Origin: an uncultured Bacteroidales bacterium
GTDB lineage: Bacteria > Bacteroidota > Bacteroidia > Bacteroidales > F082
Direction: 5' to 3'
NCBI GenBank assembly: GCA_937877465.1
Contig: CALFIT010000254.1
Span: 1-32,379, forward strand
DNA length: 32,379 bases
Made by a program: the position numbers and the translations under genes. Shown in pieces: positions 25,986 to 32,379 of the stretch (positions are counted from its first letter, which is position 1; the number at the start of each line of letters is the position of its first letter). The notes beneath the pieces are model-generated. The model was not told the origin of the DNA, did no database searches, and saw only the letters and a list, made by a program, of their open reading frames with translations.

Positions 25986-26753
25986 ATGAAGATTACTAAA
26001 ATTTTCGCCATCGCATCGGCCGCAGCGCTGATGGTGGCATGCGGCACTTCCGCAGTGGAAGGCAGCAAGGAAGTCCGTGACCTCCTTCCTTCCAAAGGTG
26101 AAACCGATTCCACGAGCTACATGCTCGGCGTGAACTTCGGCCTGGTGATCAGCCAGAACGATTTCGGCGACCTGAACATGGCCCAGCTCCGCAAGGGAAT
26201 CGAAGACGGCGTCAAAGCCAAGGGCGACCCTTCGGACTCCACGTTCGGCAAGCAGTTCAAGATCGATCCCGAAGAAATGCAGATGATCATCAACGGTTAT
26301 CTCCAGAAGCGCGGCGCTTACAAGGGCGCGCTCAACGAGGAGAAGGGAAAGGCTTTCCTGAAGGACTGGGTTGCCAAGAACGGGGCTGACACCACCGCCA
26401 GCGGCATTGCCTACATCATCACCGAGCCCGGCAGCGAGATCCGTGCCACCTCTGACCGTGACACCGTGAAGGTCAACTATCGCGGCACCCTCATCGACGG
26501 GACCGAATTCGACAAGAACGAAGGCATTTCCTTCCCGCTCAACCGTGTCATCAAGGGTTGGACCGAGGGGATGAAGCTCGTCGGCGAAGGCGGCAAGATC
26601 ACCCTCGTGATCCCGTCCGAACTGGCTTACGGCTCCCGTGGTCCCCGTAACATCGGTCAGAACGCCACCCTCCTGTTCGATGTGGACCTGCTTGAGGTCC
26701 ATCCGTTCGTCGAGAAGGAAGCGGAAACTCCCGCCCCGCCCAAGAAGCGCTAG
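25986..26753 (+). CDS. FKBP-type peptidyl-prolyl isomerase lipoprotein
   Basis: 255 residues from the ATG at 25986; upstream in-frame codons lack a start consistent with the promoter. A lipoprotein signal is present with lipobox LMVAC and Cys19. An FKBP N-terminal dimerisation segment (about 40-140) precedes the FKBP catalytic domain (about 160-245: DTVKVNYRGTLIDGTEFDKN, VIKGWTEGMKLVGEGGKITLVIPSELAYG). The active-site aromatics and the Asp of the FDKN segment are intact. It probably helps fold exported proteins at the inner or outer membrane. It is followed after 2 bp by the DUF3127 gene. Confidence 0.9.
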   Translation: MKITKIFAIASAAALMVACGTSAVEGSKEVRDLLPSKGETDSTSYMLGVNFGLVISQNDFGDLNMAQLRKGIEDGVKAKGDPSDSTFGKQFKIDPEEMQMIINGYLQKRGAYKGALNEEKGKAFLKDWVAKNGADTTASGIAYIITEPGSEIRATSDRDTVKVNYRGTLIDGTEFDKNEGISFPLNRVIKGWTEGMKLVGEGGKITLVIPSELAYGSRGPRNIGQNATLLFDVDLLEVHPFVEKEAETPAPPKKR

Positions 26754-26755
26754 CC

Positions 26756-27163
26756 ATGGCACTCGAACTTGAAGGAACCATCCGGACCAAACTCTCTGTC
26801 CAGAGCGGTGCTTCCGCCCGGGGGCCTTGGGCCAAGCAGGAGTTTGTGCTGGATTATCCGGACGGGAACTATACCGCCCAGGCCTGCCTGATGGCCTGGG
26901 GCCAGGAAAAGGTCCAGGAACTGTCCAAGTACCAGATTGGCGACAAGGTGAAGGTCTCTTTCAACGTGAAGAGCCGTGAATACAACGGCCGCTGGTACAC
27001 GGACCTCCAGATCTGGCGCATCGCGCCGGCTTCCCAGCCCTCCGCCCCGGCGGCTTCCGCCGCTCCGGATTACGGTTCCGTCCCCGCCTTCCAGGCTCCG
27101 GCTCCGACCGTCGAGGACATGCCGGCGGAATCTTCCATGGAGGAGGACGATCTCCCGTTCTGA
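26756..27163 (+). CDS. DUF3127 protein with SSB-like acidic tail
   Basis: 135 residues. The first 95 form the DUF3127 domain, a small beta-rich unit (LEGTIRTKL, QEFVLDY, GDKVKVSFNVKSREYNGRWYTDLQIWRI) that resembles an OB-fold. A Pro/Ala-rich linker follows, and the protein ends in EEDDLPF. That end is close to the DDDIPF-type C-terminal tip with which single-stranded DNA-binding proteins recruit repair and replication enzymes. Known DUF3127 proteins have no established function. A ssDNA-related role is inference from the fold pattern and tail. It is translationally linked to the FKBP gene. Confidence 0.8.
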   Translation: MALELEGTIRTKLSVQSGASARGPWAKQEFVLDYPDGNYTAQACLMAWGQEKVQELSKYQIGDKVKVSFNVKSREYNGRWYTDLQIWRIAPASQPSAPAASAAPDYGSVPAFQAPAPTVEDMPAESSMEEDDLPF

Positions 27164-27183
27164 TCCCCGCGCAGCACAAAAGA

Positions 27184-27223
27184 AGAGGGTGACTAAAAGT
27201 CGAAAGACTGATAGTCACCCTCT
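27184..27223. terminator. Bidirectional intrinsic terminator with GNRA-capped inner stem
   Basis: AGAGGGTGACTA (27184-27195) pairs perfectly with TAGTCACCCTCT (27212-27223). Inside, AGTC-GAAA-GACT (27198-27209) forms a second stem with a GNRA loop. It is flanked by AAAAG on the left and CTTTT on the right, so it can end both the plus-strand FKBP/DUF3127 transcript and the minus-strand barrel gene transcript. Confidence 0.85.
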
Positions 27224-27241
27224 GCTTTTCAGGCTGCAGTA

Positions 27242-27676
27242 TTAGAATGCGTAGCGGAGGCCAAGAGCGATGCTGTTCCAGCCGAAACCGGTGCTGGGGA
27301 TAAGGTTGAACATCGGCCGCCAGTCCAGAGAGATCTGGAGCGGGAAGGGGAAGATGTACTCCAGGCCGAGCTGTGCGCCGACACCCAGGCCCAGATCGCT
27401 GCTCTCCTCTCCGTTCACGAGCACCATGTGGGCGGCAGGACCGGCATAGAAGCCGAACGGACCGACCGGGGCCACGCTGAAGTCGTATGCGGCGGCGACG
27501 CTGAGGCCGTTCTGCCACCAGCCGGCATCAACTTCGAGGAAGTTTTCGGCACCGAGGGTGTGCTGATAGGAGAGTTCTGCACCGTAACCGGCACGAACAC
27601 CAAGGGCGCGGGGCTGGGCGCTCGCCACGACTGCAAAGCTCACGAGAGCTGCAAGGATAACGATGATTTTTTTCAT
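27242..27676 (-). CDS. Small outer-membrane beta-barrel protein
   Basis: 144 residues. Signal peptide MKKIIVILAALVSFAVVASAQ. The mature part alternates amphipathic strands with Gly/aromatic girdles (LGVRAGYGAELSYQHTLG; FGFYAGPAAHMVLV; LGLGVGAQLGLEYIFPFPLQISLDWRPMF) and ends in the barrel signal ALGLRYAF. This fits a small, roughly eight-strand barrel of unknown function. It has no obvious promoter box of its own and lies 52 bp after efp, so it may share that transcript. The bidirectional terminator follows it. Confidence 0.75.
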   Translation of the reverse strand: MKKIIVILAALVSFAVVASAQPRALGVRAGYGAELSYQHTLGAENFLEVDAGWWQNGLSVAAAYDFSVAPVGPFGFYAGPAAHMVLVNGEESSDLGLGVGAQLGLEYIFPFPLQISLDWRPMFNLIPSTGFGWNSIALGLRYAF

Positions 27677-27728
27677 GATGATAGTAATGTTTGGGTAATA
27701 GTGTGTTCTGTTGGCAGGAAACCGGGAC

Positions 27729-28298
27729 TTATTTCACCCGCTGGCCGTAGGAACGGTCGGTGGTGTTGACGGTGATCACTTCGCCGGTCTCGATGAAGAG
27801 CGGAACCATGATCTTGGCACCGGTCTCCAGGGTGACTTCCTTGAGGGCGGAGGTGGAGGCGGTGTTGCCTTTCACGGCCGGCTCGGAATAGGTGACTTCC
27901 AGGGTGACATAGGTGGGGAGTTCGCAGGTGAGGCAGCGCTCTTCGGGTTCGGTGACGAACATCATTTCCACATGCTGGCCTTCCTTCATGAGGTCGGCGT
28001 TGTCCACGACGTCGTGGGGAAGGGCGATCTGCTCGAACGTTTCCTCATGCATGAAGTTGAACGCTTCGCCGTCATCATAGAGGAACTGGTAGGGACGGCG
28101 CTCCACGGTGATGGTGTCGATCTTGGCACCGGCGGTGAAAGTATTCTCCAGGATGCGTCCGTTTTCCAGGTTGCGAAGTTTGGTTTTCACGAAGGCGGGA
28201 CCCTTTCCCGGCTTCACGTGCTGGAAATAGACCACCTGGCAGGGCTTGCCGTTGTAGCTGATGAACAGTCCGTTCTTGAAATCTGCTGTTGTTGCCAT
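27729..28298 (-). CDS. efp: Translation elongation factor P
   Basis: 189 residues, three-domain EF-P length. It relieves ribosome stalling at proline runs. The loop HVKPGKGPAF places the functional lysine at Lys32, equivalent to E. coli Lys34. No modification enzyme gene (EpmA/EpmB or others) is in the window. Domain ends such as RPYQFLYDDGEAFNFM (about 74-89) and the C-terminal VPLFIETGEVITVNTTDRSYGQRV are standard. A promoter overlapping the end of ispH and a perfect palindrome lie in its leader. Confidence 0.95.
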   Translation of the reverse strand: MATTADFKNGLFISYNGKPCQVVYFQHVKPGKGPAFVKTKLRNLENGRILENTFTAGAKIDTITVERRPYQFLYDDGEAFNFMHEETFEQIALPHDVVDNADLMKEGQHVEMMFVTEPEERCLTCELPTYVTLEVTYSEPAVKGNTASTSALKEVTLETGAKIMVPLFIETGEVITVNTTDRSYGQRVK

Positions 28299-28311
28299 AA
28301 AAACGAAATAT

Positions 28312-28327
28312 TTAATTGATCAATTAA
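28312..28327. promoter_or_regulatory. 16-bp perfect palindrome in the efp leader
   Basis: TTAATTGATCAATTAA is fully self-complementary. It lies between the predicted -7 box and the efp ATG, 13 bases from the start codon. It could be an operator for a dimeric regulator or a small RNA hairpin that affects translation. AT-rich palindromes can also arise by chance. Confidence 0.4.
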
Positions 28328-28341
28328 TCCGATTGAACTCA

Positions 28342-28373
28342 CAAAATTAAGGATTTGTCCCTTTTTCTGCAAA
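28342..28373 (-). promoter_or_regulatory. Candidate promoter of efp
   Basis: The minus strand reads TTTG (28373-28370), a 20-base spacer and TAATTTTG (28349-28342). The -7 box overlaps the ispH stop codon. Confidence 0.55.
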
Positions 28374-29246
28374 TTTTGTTGCGCCCAGGGCTTCCGCGAC
28401 TGTTTCCAGCAGCCATTTGGGCGTGGAAGTGGCGCCGCACACGCCCACCCGGTCTCCGTCCCGGAACCATTCCGGACGGATTTCCTCCACGCTGCCGATG
28501 TGGTGGGTACGGGGATTCTCCCGGCGGCACAGGTCGAACAGAACCTTTCCGTTGGAGGAGGACCGGCCCGACACGAAGACGATGACATCGTGCGTGCGGG
28601 CGAACCCCGAGAGCTTTTCGTGCCGGGACGCCACCTGGGAGCAGATGGTGTCATGGACGGTCACCCGGGCGCTGCGGGAGCGGATTTCGGCGCAGATGGC
28701 CGTGTATTCGGAGGGGCTTTTGGTGGTTTGGGAAAAGATTTCGACCGGTTCGGAAAAGTCGATGCGCCCGTCGCGGACGGCGTCGTGGAGCATGGCGGCG
28801 TCTTCGATGACAAGCGCGTCGCCGTCCACCTGGCCCAGCAGGCCCAGGACCTCGGCGTGGCCGATCTTGCCGAAGATGATTACCTGCCCCTTCCGGCCGT
28901 CTTCGTGGAGGCGGACATAGGCTTCCCGGATGCGTCTTTGGAGCTGGAGAACCACCGGGCAGGTGCAGTCGATGACGGACAGGCCCCGGGCGGCGGCATC
29001 GGTATAGGTGGACGGCGGTTCTCCGTGGGCCCGGACGAGGACCCGTCCGCCTTCGGGAACGTCACAGACCCCGTTCACGGTCACCAGACCCTTTGCGCCA
29101 AGCCGTTCCAGCTCGGCTTCGTTGTGGACGATGGCTCCCAGGGAATACAGCTTCCCCGTTCCGGAAAGCTCCTTTTCGGCCCGGGAGATGGCGCGGATGA
29201 CCCCGCCGCAGAAGCCGGAGCCGGGGTCGGTTTCGACTGTCAGCAT
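28347..29246 (-). CDS. ispH: 4-hydroxy-3-methylbut-2-enyl diphosphate reductase
   Basis: 299 residues. It is the last step of the MEP pathway, making IPP and DMAPP with a [4Fe-4S] cluster. The cluster cysteines are Cys13 (GSGFCGGV), Cys96 (VIDCTCPVV) and Cys202 (HDTICSQVASR). The substrate-binding histidines His41, His74 and His130 and the catalytic Glu132 (GHAEV) are present, as is the SSNGK motif. It overlaps the end of cmk by 7 bp, indicating translational coupling. Confidence 0.95.
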   Translation of the reverse strand: MLTVETDPGSGFCGGVIRAISRAEKELSGTGKLYSLGAIVHNEAELERLGAKGLVTVNGVCDVPEGGRVLVRAHGEPPSTYTDAAARGLSVIDCTCPVVLQLQRRIREAYVRLHEDGRKGQVIIFGKIGHAEVLGLLGQVDGDALVIEDAAMLHDAVRDGRIDFSEPVEIFSQTTKSPSEYTAICAEIRSRSARVTVHDTICSQVASRHEKLSGFARTHDVIVFVSGRSSSNGKVLFDLCRRENPRTHHIGSVEEIRPEWFRDGDRVGVCGATSTPKWLLETVAEALGATKFAEKGTNP

Positions 29247-29956
29247 GACAGGGAAGGGGCTTCCAGGAGGCCGAACTTGCCCTGAATGACGCCGAGCACC
29301 CAGACCAGTTCTTCATGCATGGTCATGTGGGTGTTGTCCATGACAAAGGCGTCCGCGGCCCGGGCCAGGGGGGAGGTTTCCCGGTGGGAATCGATGTAGT
29401 CGCGTTCTTCCAGATTCTTCAGGACCTCTTCATAAACAGGCGTTTCTCCCTTGGAGACCATCTCATCGTAGCGGCGCTGCGCCCGGACGGCGGTGTCGGC
29501 CGTCATGAAGACCTTGAGTTCGGCGCCTGGAAAGACGGTGGTGCCGATGTCCCGGCCGTCCATGATGACGCGGCCGCCCTGCGAGAAGGCATGCAATTTG
29601 CCGTCGACGTAGTTCCGCACAAACGGAATGGCCGAAACCGGACTGACGTGCGAAGAGACGGCGAGGGTTCGGATTTCCCCTTCGATGCAGCGGTCGCCGA
29701 GATACAGGGACGTCTGCCCGTCATCCCGCCGGAAATGGAGGTCCAGCGTGCCGATGACAGCCTTCAGGGCTTCCTCGCCGATGGCTCCGTCCGGGGCGAT
29801 CATGCCGTTTTCCATGGCGTACAGGGTGACGCCGCGGTACATGGCGCCGCTGTCCAGATAAAGGAAGGAGAATTCTTTTGCAACCATCTTGGCAAAGGTG
29901 CTCTTGCCGGTGGAGGAGAAGCCGTCGACGGCGATGATGATGTCAGGTACCTGCAT
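29240..29956 (-). CDS. cmk: Cytidylate kinase
   Basis: 238 residues from the ATG at 29956 (MQVPDIIIAVDG); an upstream in-frame extension runs across the -7 box and is rejected. It phosphorylates CMP and dCMP. The P-loop GFSSTGKST is at 12-20. Other family marks are YLDSGAMYRGVTL, GRDIGTTVFPGAELKVFMTA and an RxxxD-type lid (RAQRRYDE ... ERDYIDSHRETSPL). The next gene on the strand is ispH, overlapping by 7 bp. This cmk-ispH order is known from several Bacteroidetes. Confidence 0.95.
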   Translation of the reverse strand: MQVPDIIIAVDGFSSTGKSTFAKMVAKEFSFLYLDSGAMYRGVTLYAMENGMIAPDGAIGEEALKAVIGTLDLHFRRDDGQTSLYLGDRCIEGEIRTLAVSSHVSPVSAIPFVRNYVDGKLHAFSQGGRVIMDGRDIGTTVFPGAELKVFMTADTAVRAQRRYDEMVSKGETPVYEEVLKNLEERDYIDSHRETSPLARAADAFVMDNTHMTMHEELVWVLGVIQGKFGLLEAPSLSC

Positions 29957-29975
29957 AGGACTGTAGATTAGAAGA

Positions 29976-29983
29976 CAAAAATA
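29976..29983 (-). promoter_or_regulatory. Candidate -7 box for cmk/ispH
   Basis: The minus strand reads TATTTTTG, 19 bases upstream of the cmk ATG at 29956. It is in the divergent gap with the response regulator gene, for which no clear TAnnTTTG box was seen. Confidence 0.5.
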
Positions 29984-30011
29984 GAAAATTTTTACGATAT
30001 TTGTAGAAAAT

Positions 30012-31169
30012 ATGAAGATAATGAAGATTCTGATCGTAGACGACGAGCGTGCCATCCGGTATTCCCTCAAGGAAATCCTGGAAATGGAGGGATATCAGGT
30101 AGATACGGCCGAAAACGGGGAGGAGGGCCTCCAGAAAGCGGAAAAGGAGAAATTCGATGCTGTCTTCTGCGACATCAAGATGCCGCGGATGGATGGGATT
30201 GAACTGTTGTCCCGCCTCATCACCGACGGGGTGGAGTCCCCGGTCATCATGATTTCCGGCCATGCCGACATCGAAACGGCTGTCGACTGCATCAAGAAGG
30301 GCGCCTTCGACTTCATCGAGAAGCCGCTGGACCTCAACCGCATCCTGATTACCCTGAAAAACGCCACCGACAAGGCGGCTCTTATCACCCAGACGAAGAT
30401 CCTGAAAAAAAAGGTTTACGGCAAGGAGATGATCGGGGACTCCGCCGCCATCCTCCATGTCAAGGACATGGTCCGGAAAGTGGCCCCCACCGACGCCAGC
30501 GTCCTTATCACCGGCCCCAACGGCTCCGGAAAGGAACTGGTGGCGAGCAGCCTGTACCAGCTGTCGGAACGGTCGATGATGCCGTACGTGGAGGTCAACT
30601 GCGCCGCCATCCCGCCGGAACTGATCGACAGTGAACTCTTCGGTCATAAGAAGGGTTCTTTCACCTCCGCCGTCAGGGATCACAAGGGCAAGTTCGAGCA
30701 GGCCGACGGCGGCACCCTCTTCCTGGACGAGATCGGCGACATGTCCCTGGCCGCCCAGGCCAAGGTCCTCCGCGTCCTTCAGGAAAAGAAGCTCACGCCT
30801 GTGGGCGGGGACAAGGACATCCAGGTGAATGTCCGCGTGATTTCCGCCACCAACAAGAACCTGCAGGAGGAAATCGCGCGCGGAACCTTCCGGGAGGACC
30901 TCTACCACCGGCTCAGCGTCATCGTGGTCAAAGTCCCTTCTCTGGATGAGCGAAAGGAGGATATTCCCTTGCTGGTCAATCATTTCGTGGAGCGCTACTG
31001 CTCCCAGAACGGAAAACCCGCCAAGGCTTTTTCGCAGGAGGCCATAGATATGCTGGTGGCGAAGTCCTGGCCGGGCAATATCCGGGAACTCGGGAATGTG
31101 GTGGAGCGCCTCCTCATCCTGGGGGGCGACCCCGTGTCGGCCCAGGATATTTCGGATTATGTCTTTTAG
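30012..31169 (+). CDS. Sigma-54-type response regulator lacking an HTH
   Basis: 385 residues. The receiver domain (1-125) has the phosphorylated Asp54 (FCDIKMPRMDG), Ser82 and Lys104. The AAA+ domain of the sigma-54 activator family follows (about 137-370): Walker A GPNGSGKE (168-175), Walker B TLFLDE (235-240) and the R-finger region FREDLYHRL. The sigma-54 contact loop GAFTGA is changed to GSFTSA (215-220). The protein ends right after the AAA+ domain (NIRELGNVVERL ... DISDYVF), with no Fis-type HTH. A start 9 bases downstream is also possible. Activity on sigma-54 promoters is doubtful. No histidine kinase gene is adjacent. Confidence 0.9.
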   Translation: MKIMKILIVDDERAIRYSLKEILEMEGYQVDTAENGEEGLQKAEKEKFDAVFCDIKMPRMDGIELLSRLITDGVESPVIMISGHADIETAVDCIKKGAFDFIEKPLDLNRILITLKNATDKAALITQTKILKKKVYGKEMIGDSAAILHVKDMVRKVAPTDASVLITGPNGSGKELVASSLYQLSERSMMPYVEVNCAAIPPELIDSELFGHKKGSFTSAVRDHKGKFEQADGGTLFLDEIGDMSLAAQAKVLRVLQEKKLTPVGGDKDIQVNVRVISATNKNLQEEIARGTFREDLYHRLSVIVVKVPSLDERKEDIPLLVNHFVERYCSQNGKPAKAFSQEAIDMLVAKSWPGNIRELGNVVERLLILGGDPVSAQDISDYVF

Positions 31170-31184
31170 CCCCCTCCGGACGCC

Positions 31185-32379
31185 ATGAGTCAGTATATCG
31201 TATCGGCAAGGAAGTACAGGCCGGACTCCTTCGGAACCCTGATCGGCCAGGATACCATCGCACGCACGCTGTCCAATTCCATCAAACGCGGGCAGCTGGC
31301 GCATGCCTATCTCTTTTGCGGTCCCCGGGGTGTGGGCAAGACCACCACGGCCCGCATTTTCGCCAGGATGATCAACTGCGCCCATCCCGGGCCTGACATG
31401 GAGCCCTGCGGGGAATGTGAATCCTGCGTGTCCTTCCGGGAAGGCCGATCCTACTGCATCCATGAGCTGGACGCCGCCTCCAACAATTCCGTGGACGACA
31501 TCAAGGCATTGATGGAGCAGGTGCAGGTGCCGCCGCAGGTGGGGAAGTACAGCGTGTACATCATCGATGAGGTCCACATGCTTTCTCCCTCGGCCTTCAA
31601 CGCGTTCCTCAAAACGCTGGAAGAACCGCCCTCACATGCCATTTTCATCCTCGCCACCACCGAGAAGCACAAGATTCTTCCCACCATCCTCTCCCGGTGC
31701 CAGACCTACGACTTCAACCGCATCAGCATCCCGGACATCGTCCGGAACCTGCGGGACATCGCCGCCCGGGAACAGGTCTCCATCGACGACGAATCCCTGC
31801 ACGTTATCGCCGCCAAGGCGGACGGGGCGATGCGCGACGCCCTCACCATCTTCGACCAGACGGTGGCTTTCTGCGGCGCGGACATCCATTATGCCGACGT
31901 CATCCGGAACCTCAATGTTCTGGACTACGAATATACGTTTACCCTGGTGGACCGTTTCCTGGAGGGGAATTACGGTGCGGCCTTCCTCCTGTTCGACGAG
32001 GTGCTCCGAAAAGGGTTCAACGCCCTGCATTTCGTCACCTCCCTGTCCACGCACCTGCGGGACCTGGTGGTGGCCCGGACCGCCGGCCTGGAAGCGCTGC
32101 TGGAACTGCCTGATTCCCTGAAGAAACGCTATGCGGAGCAGGCTTCACGCTGTTCCCTCCCCTTCCTGTACGACGCCCTCAGTGTCACCACCGCCTGCGA
32201 GGCCGGTTACAAGGGCGCCGTGAACCCGCGGCTCCACATCGAATATGCCCTGATGCGCCTGGCGCAGTATGCCAAGCCGACCATTTCCTATGTGCTGAAC
32301 GCTATGGATTTATCTGTTCTCACGGGCTATGAGCATGAGGCGTGGGCGCTCGGCGATTATGTGTGCGTGGAGGATAAGG
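31185..32379 (+). CDS. dnaX: DNA polymerase III gamma/tau subunit (partial, hybrid 3' end)
   Basis: 398 codons to the right edge without a stop; it starts 15 bp after the response regulator stop. It is the clamp-loader ATPase. Walker A GPRGVGKT is at 46-53, the zinc cysteines at 65, 75, 78 and 81, IIDEVH at 126-131, and the SRC motif (LSRCQTYDF) follows. Domain III runs to about residue 363 (IEYALMRLAQYA). From about residue 364 (base 32274) the sequence changes to KPTISYVLNAMDLSVLTGYE and ALGDYVCVEDK, which look unlike DnaX and use different codons (TTA, TCT, GTT, GAT). Confidence 0.93.
   Translation, partial: MSQYIVSARKYRPDSFGTLIGQDTIARTLSNSIKRGQLAHAYLFCGPRGVGKTTTARIFARMINCAHPGPDMEPCGECESCVSFREGRSYCIHELDAASNNSVDDIKALMEQVQVPPQVGKYSVYIIDEVHMLSPSAFNAFLKTLEEPPSHAIFILATTEKHKILPTILSRCQTYDFNRISIPDIVRNLRDIAAREQVSIDDESLHVIAAKADGAMRDALTIFDQTVAFCGADIHYADVIRNLNVLDYEYTFTLVDRFLEGNYGAAFLLFDEVLRKGFNALHFVTSLSTHLRDLVVARTAGLEALLELPDSLKKRYAEQASRCSLPFLYDALSVTTACEAGYKGAVNPRLHIEYALMRLAQYAKPTISYVLNAMDLSVLTGYEHEAWALGDYVCVEDK
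32274..32379 (+). other. Possible phage tail protein fragment fused in frame to dnaX
   Basis: The 35 residues from base 32274 match the pattern I recall for siphophage tail/endopeptidase-type proteins: a Y-x-x-x-x-DLS-x-L-x-GYEHE segment, then LGD-x-V-x-V-x-D. Codons shift from GC-ending to TTA, TCT, GTT, GCT, GAT and TAT within the same stretch. Only 106 bases are visible, so the assignment is tentative. An assembly join at the contig edge is the simplest explanation. Confidence 0.45.

Noticed and set aside
29943..31577. Minus-strand open frame of 544 codons across the response regulator and dnaX
   Set aside because: It is antisense to two recognised genes and has no recognisable domain.

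Overview
The window is Bacteroidota (Bacteroidales-like) chromosomal DNA. The evidence is two proteins with type IX secretion (T9SS) C-terminal tails, many TAnnTTTG promoter boxes of the Bacteroidetes type, signal peptides ending in AQ, and families typical of the phylum (bacterial GH3, DUF3127, the AbiEii partner DUF6922, and a RecQ of about 730 residues). No tRNA, rRNA or CRISPR array was seen.

Layout, left to right. 1-1643: a T9SS-secreted protein cut by the left edge. 1862-7326: a minus-strand run reading 7326 to 1862, made of a GHKL ATPase, a STAS-like DUF4325 protein, trkA, trkH and a membrane-spanning TPR/HTH regulator. 7475-9683: a beta-helix T9SS protein and an outer-membrane barrel. 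9793-12077: GH3 and a LysE-type exporter on the plus strand. 12133-14675: a RluA-type pseudouridine synthase and mnmA, separated by a REP-associated Y1 transposase flanked by 90-bp direct repeats. 14672-19046: an accessory island with an AbiEii-type toxin-antitoxin pair overlapping mnmA, a compact type II restriction-modification pair, a candidate small RNA, and two unrecognised AT-richer genes. 19196-32379: housekeeping genes, namely metG, dnaG, a small interrupted ORF, recQ, an FKBP lipoprotein, DUF3127, a small barrel protein, efp, ispH, cmk, a sigma-54-type response regulator without a DNA-binding domain, and dnaX (partial).

Two places suggest the window is not one uninterrupted natural chromosome. 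Inside metG, near the codons for the conserved TRDLDWG motif (about 20522-20602), codon style changes from the AGC/TCG serine and TTG leucine usage seen to the left to the TCC, CTG and CGG-rich usage seen to the right. At the right edge (from about 32270) the dnaX frame runs into about 35 residues that resemble a phage tail protein, with different codons. Both could be assembly joins. The metG one could also be homologous recombination between relatives. Linkage between the left part (1 to about 20520) and the right part should be treated as unproven.

The most interesting biology is the REP/transposase cassette, whose flanking hairpins differ by compensatory base changes. Next come the toxin-antitoxin/mnmA overlap, the candidate hairpin RNA at 17733-17796, the ATPase/STAS-like pair leading a potassium-uptake operon, the HTH-less response regulator with an altered GAFTGA loop, and a DUF3127 protein with an SSB-like acidic tail.
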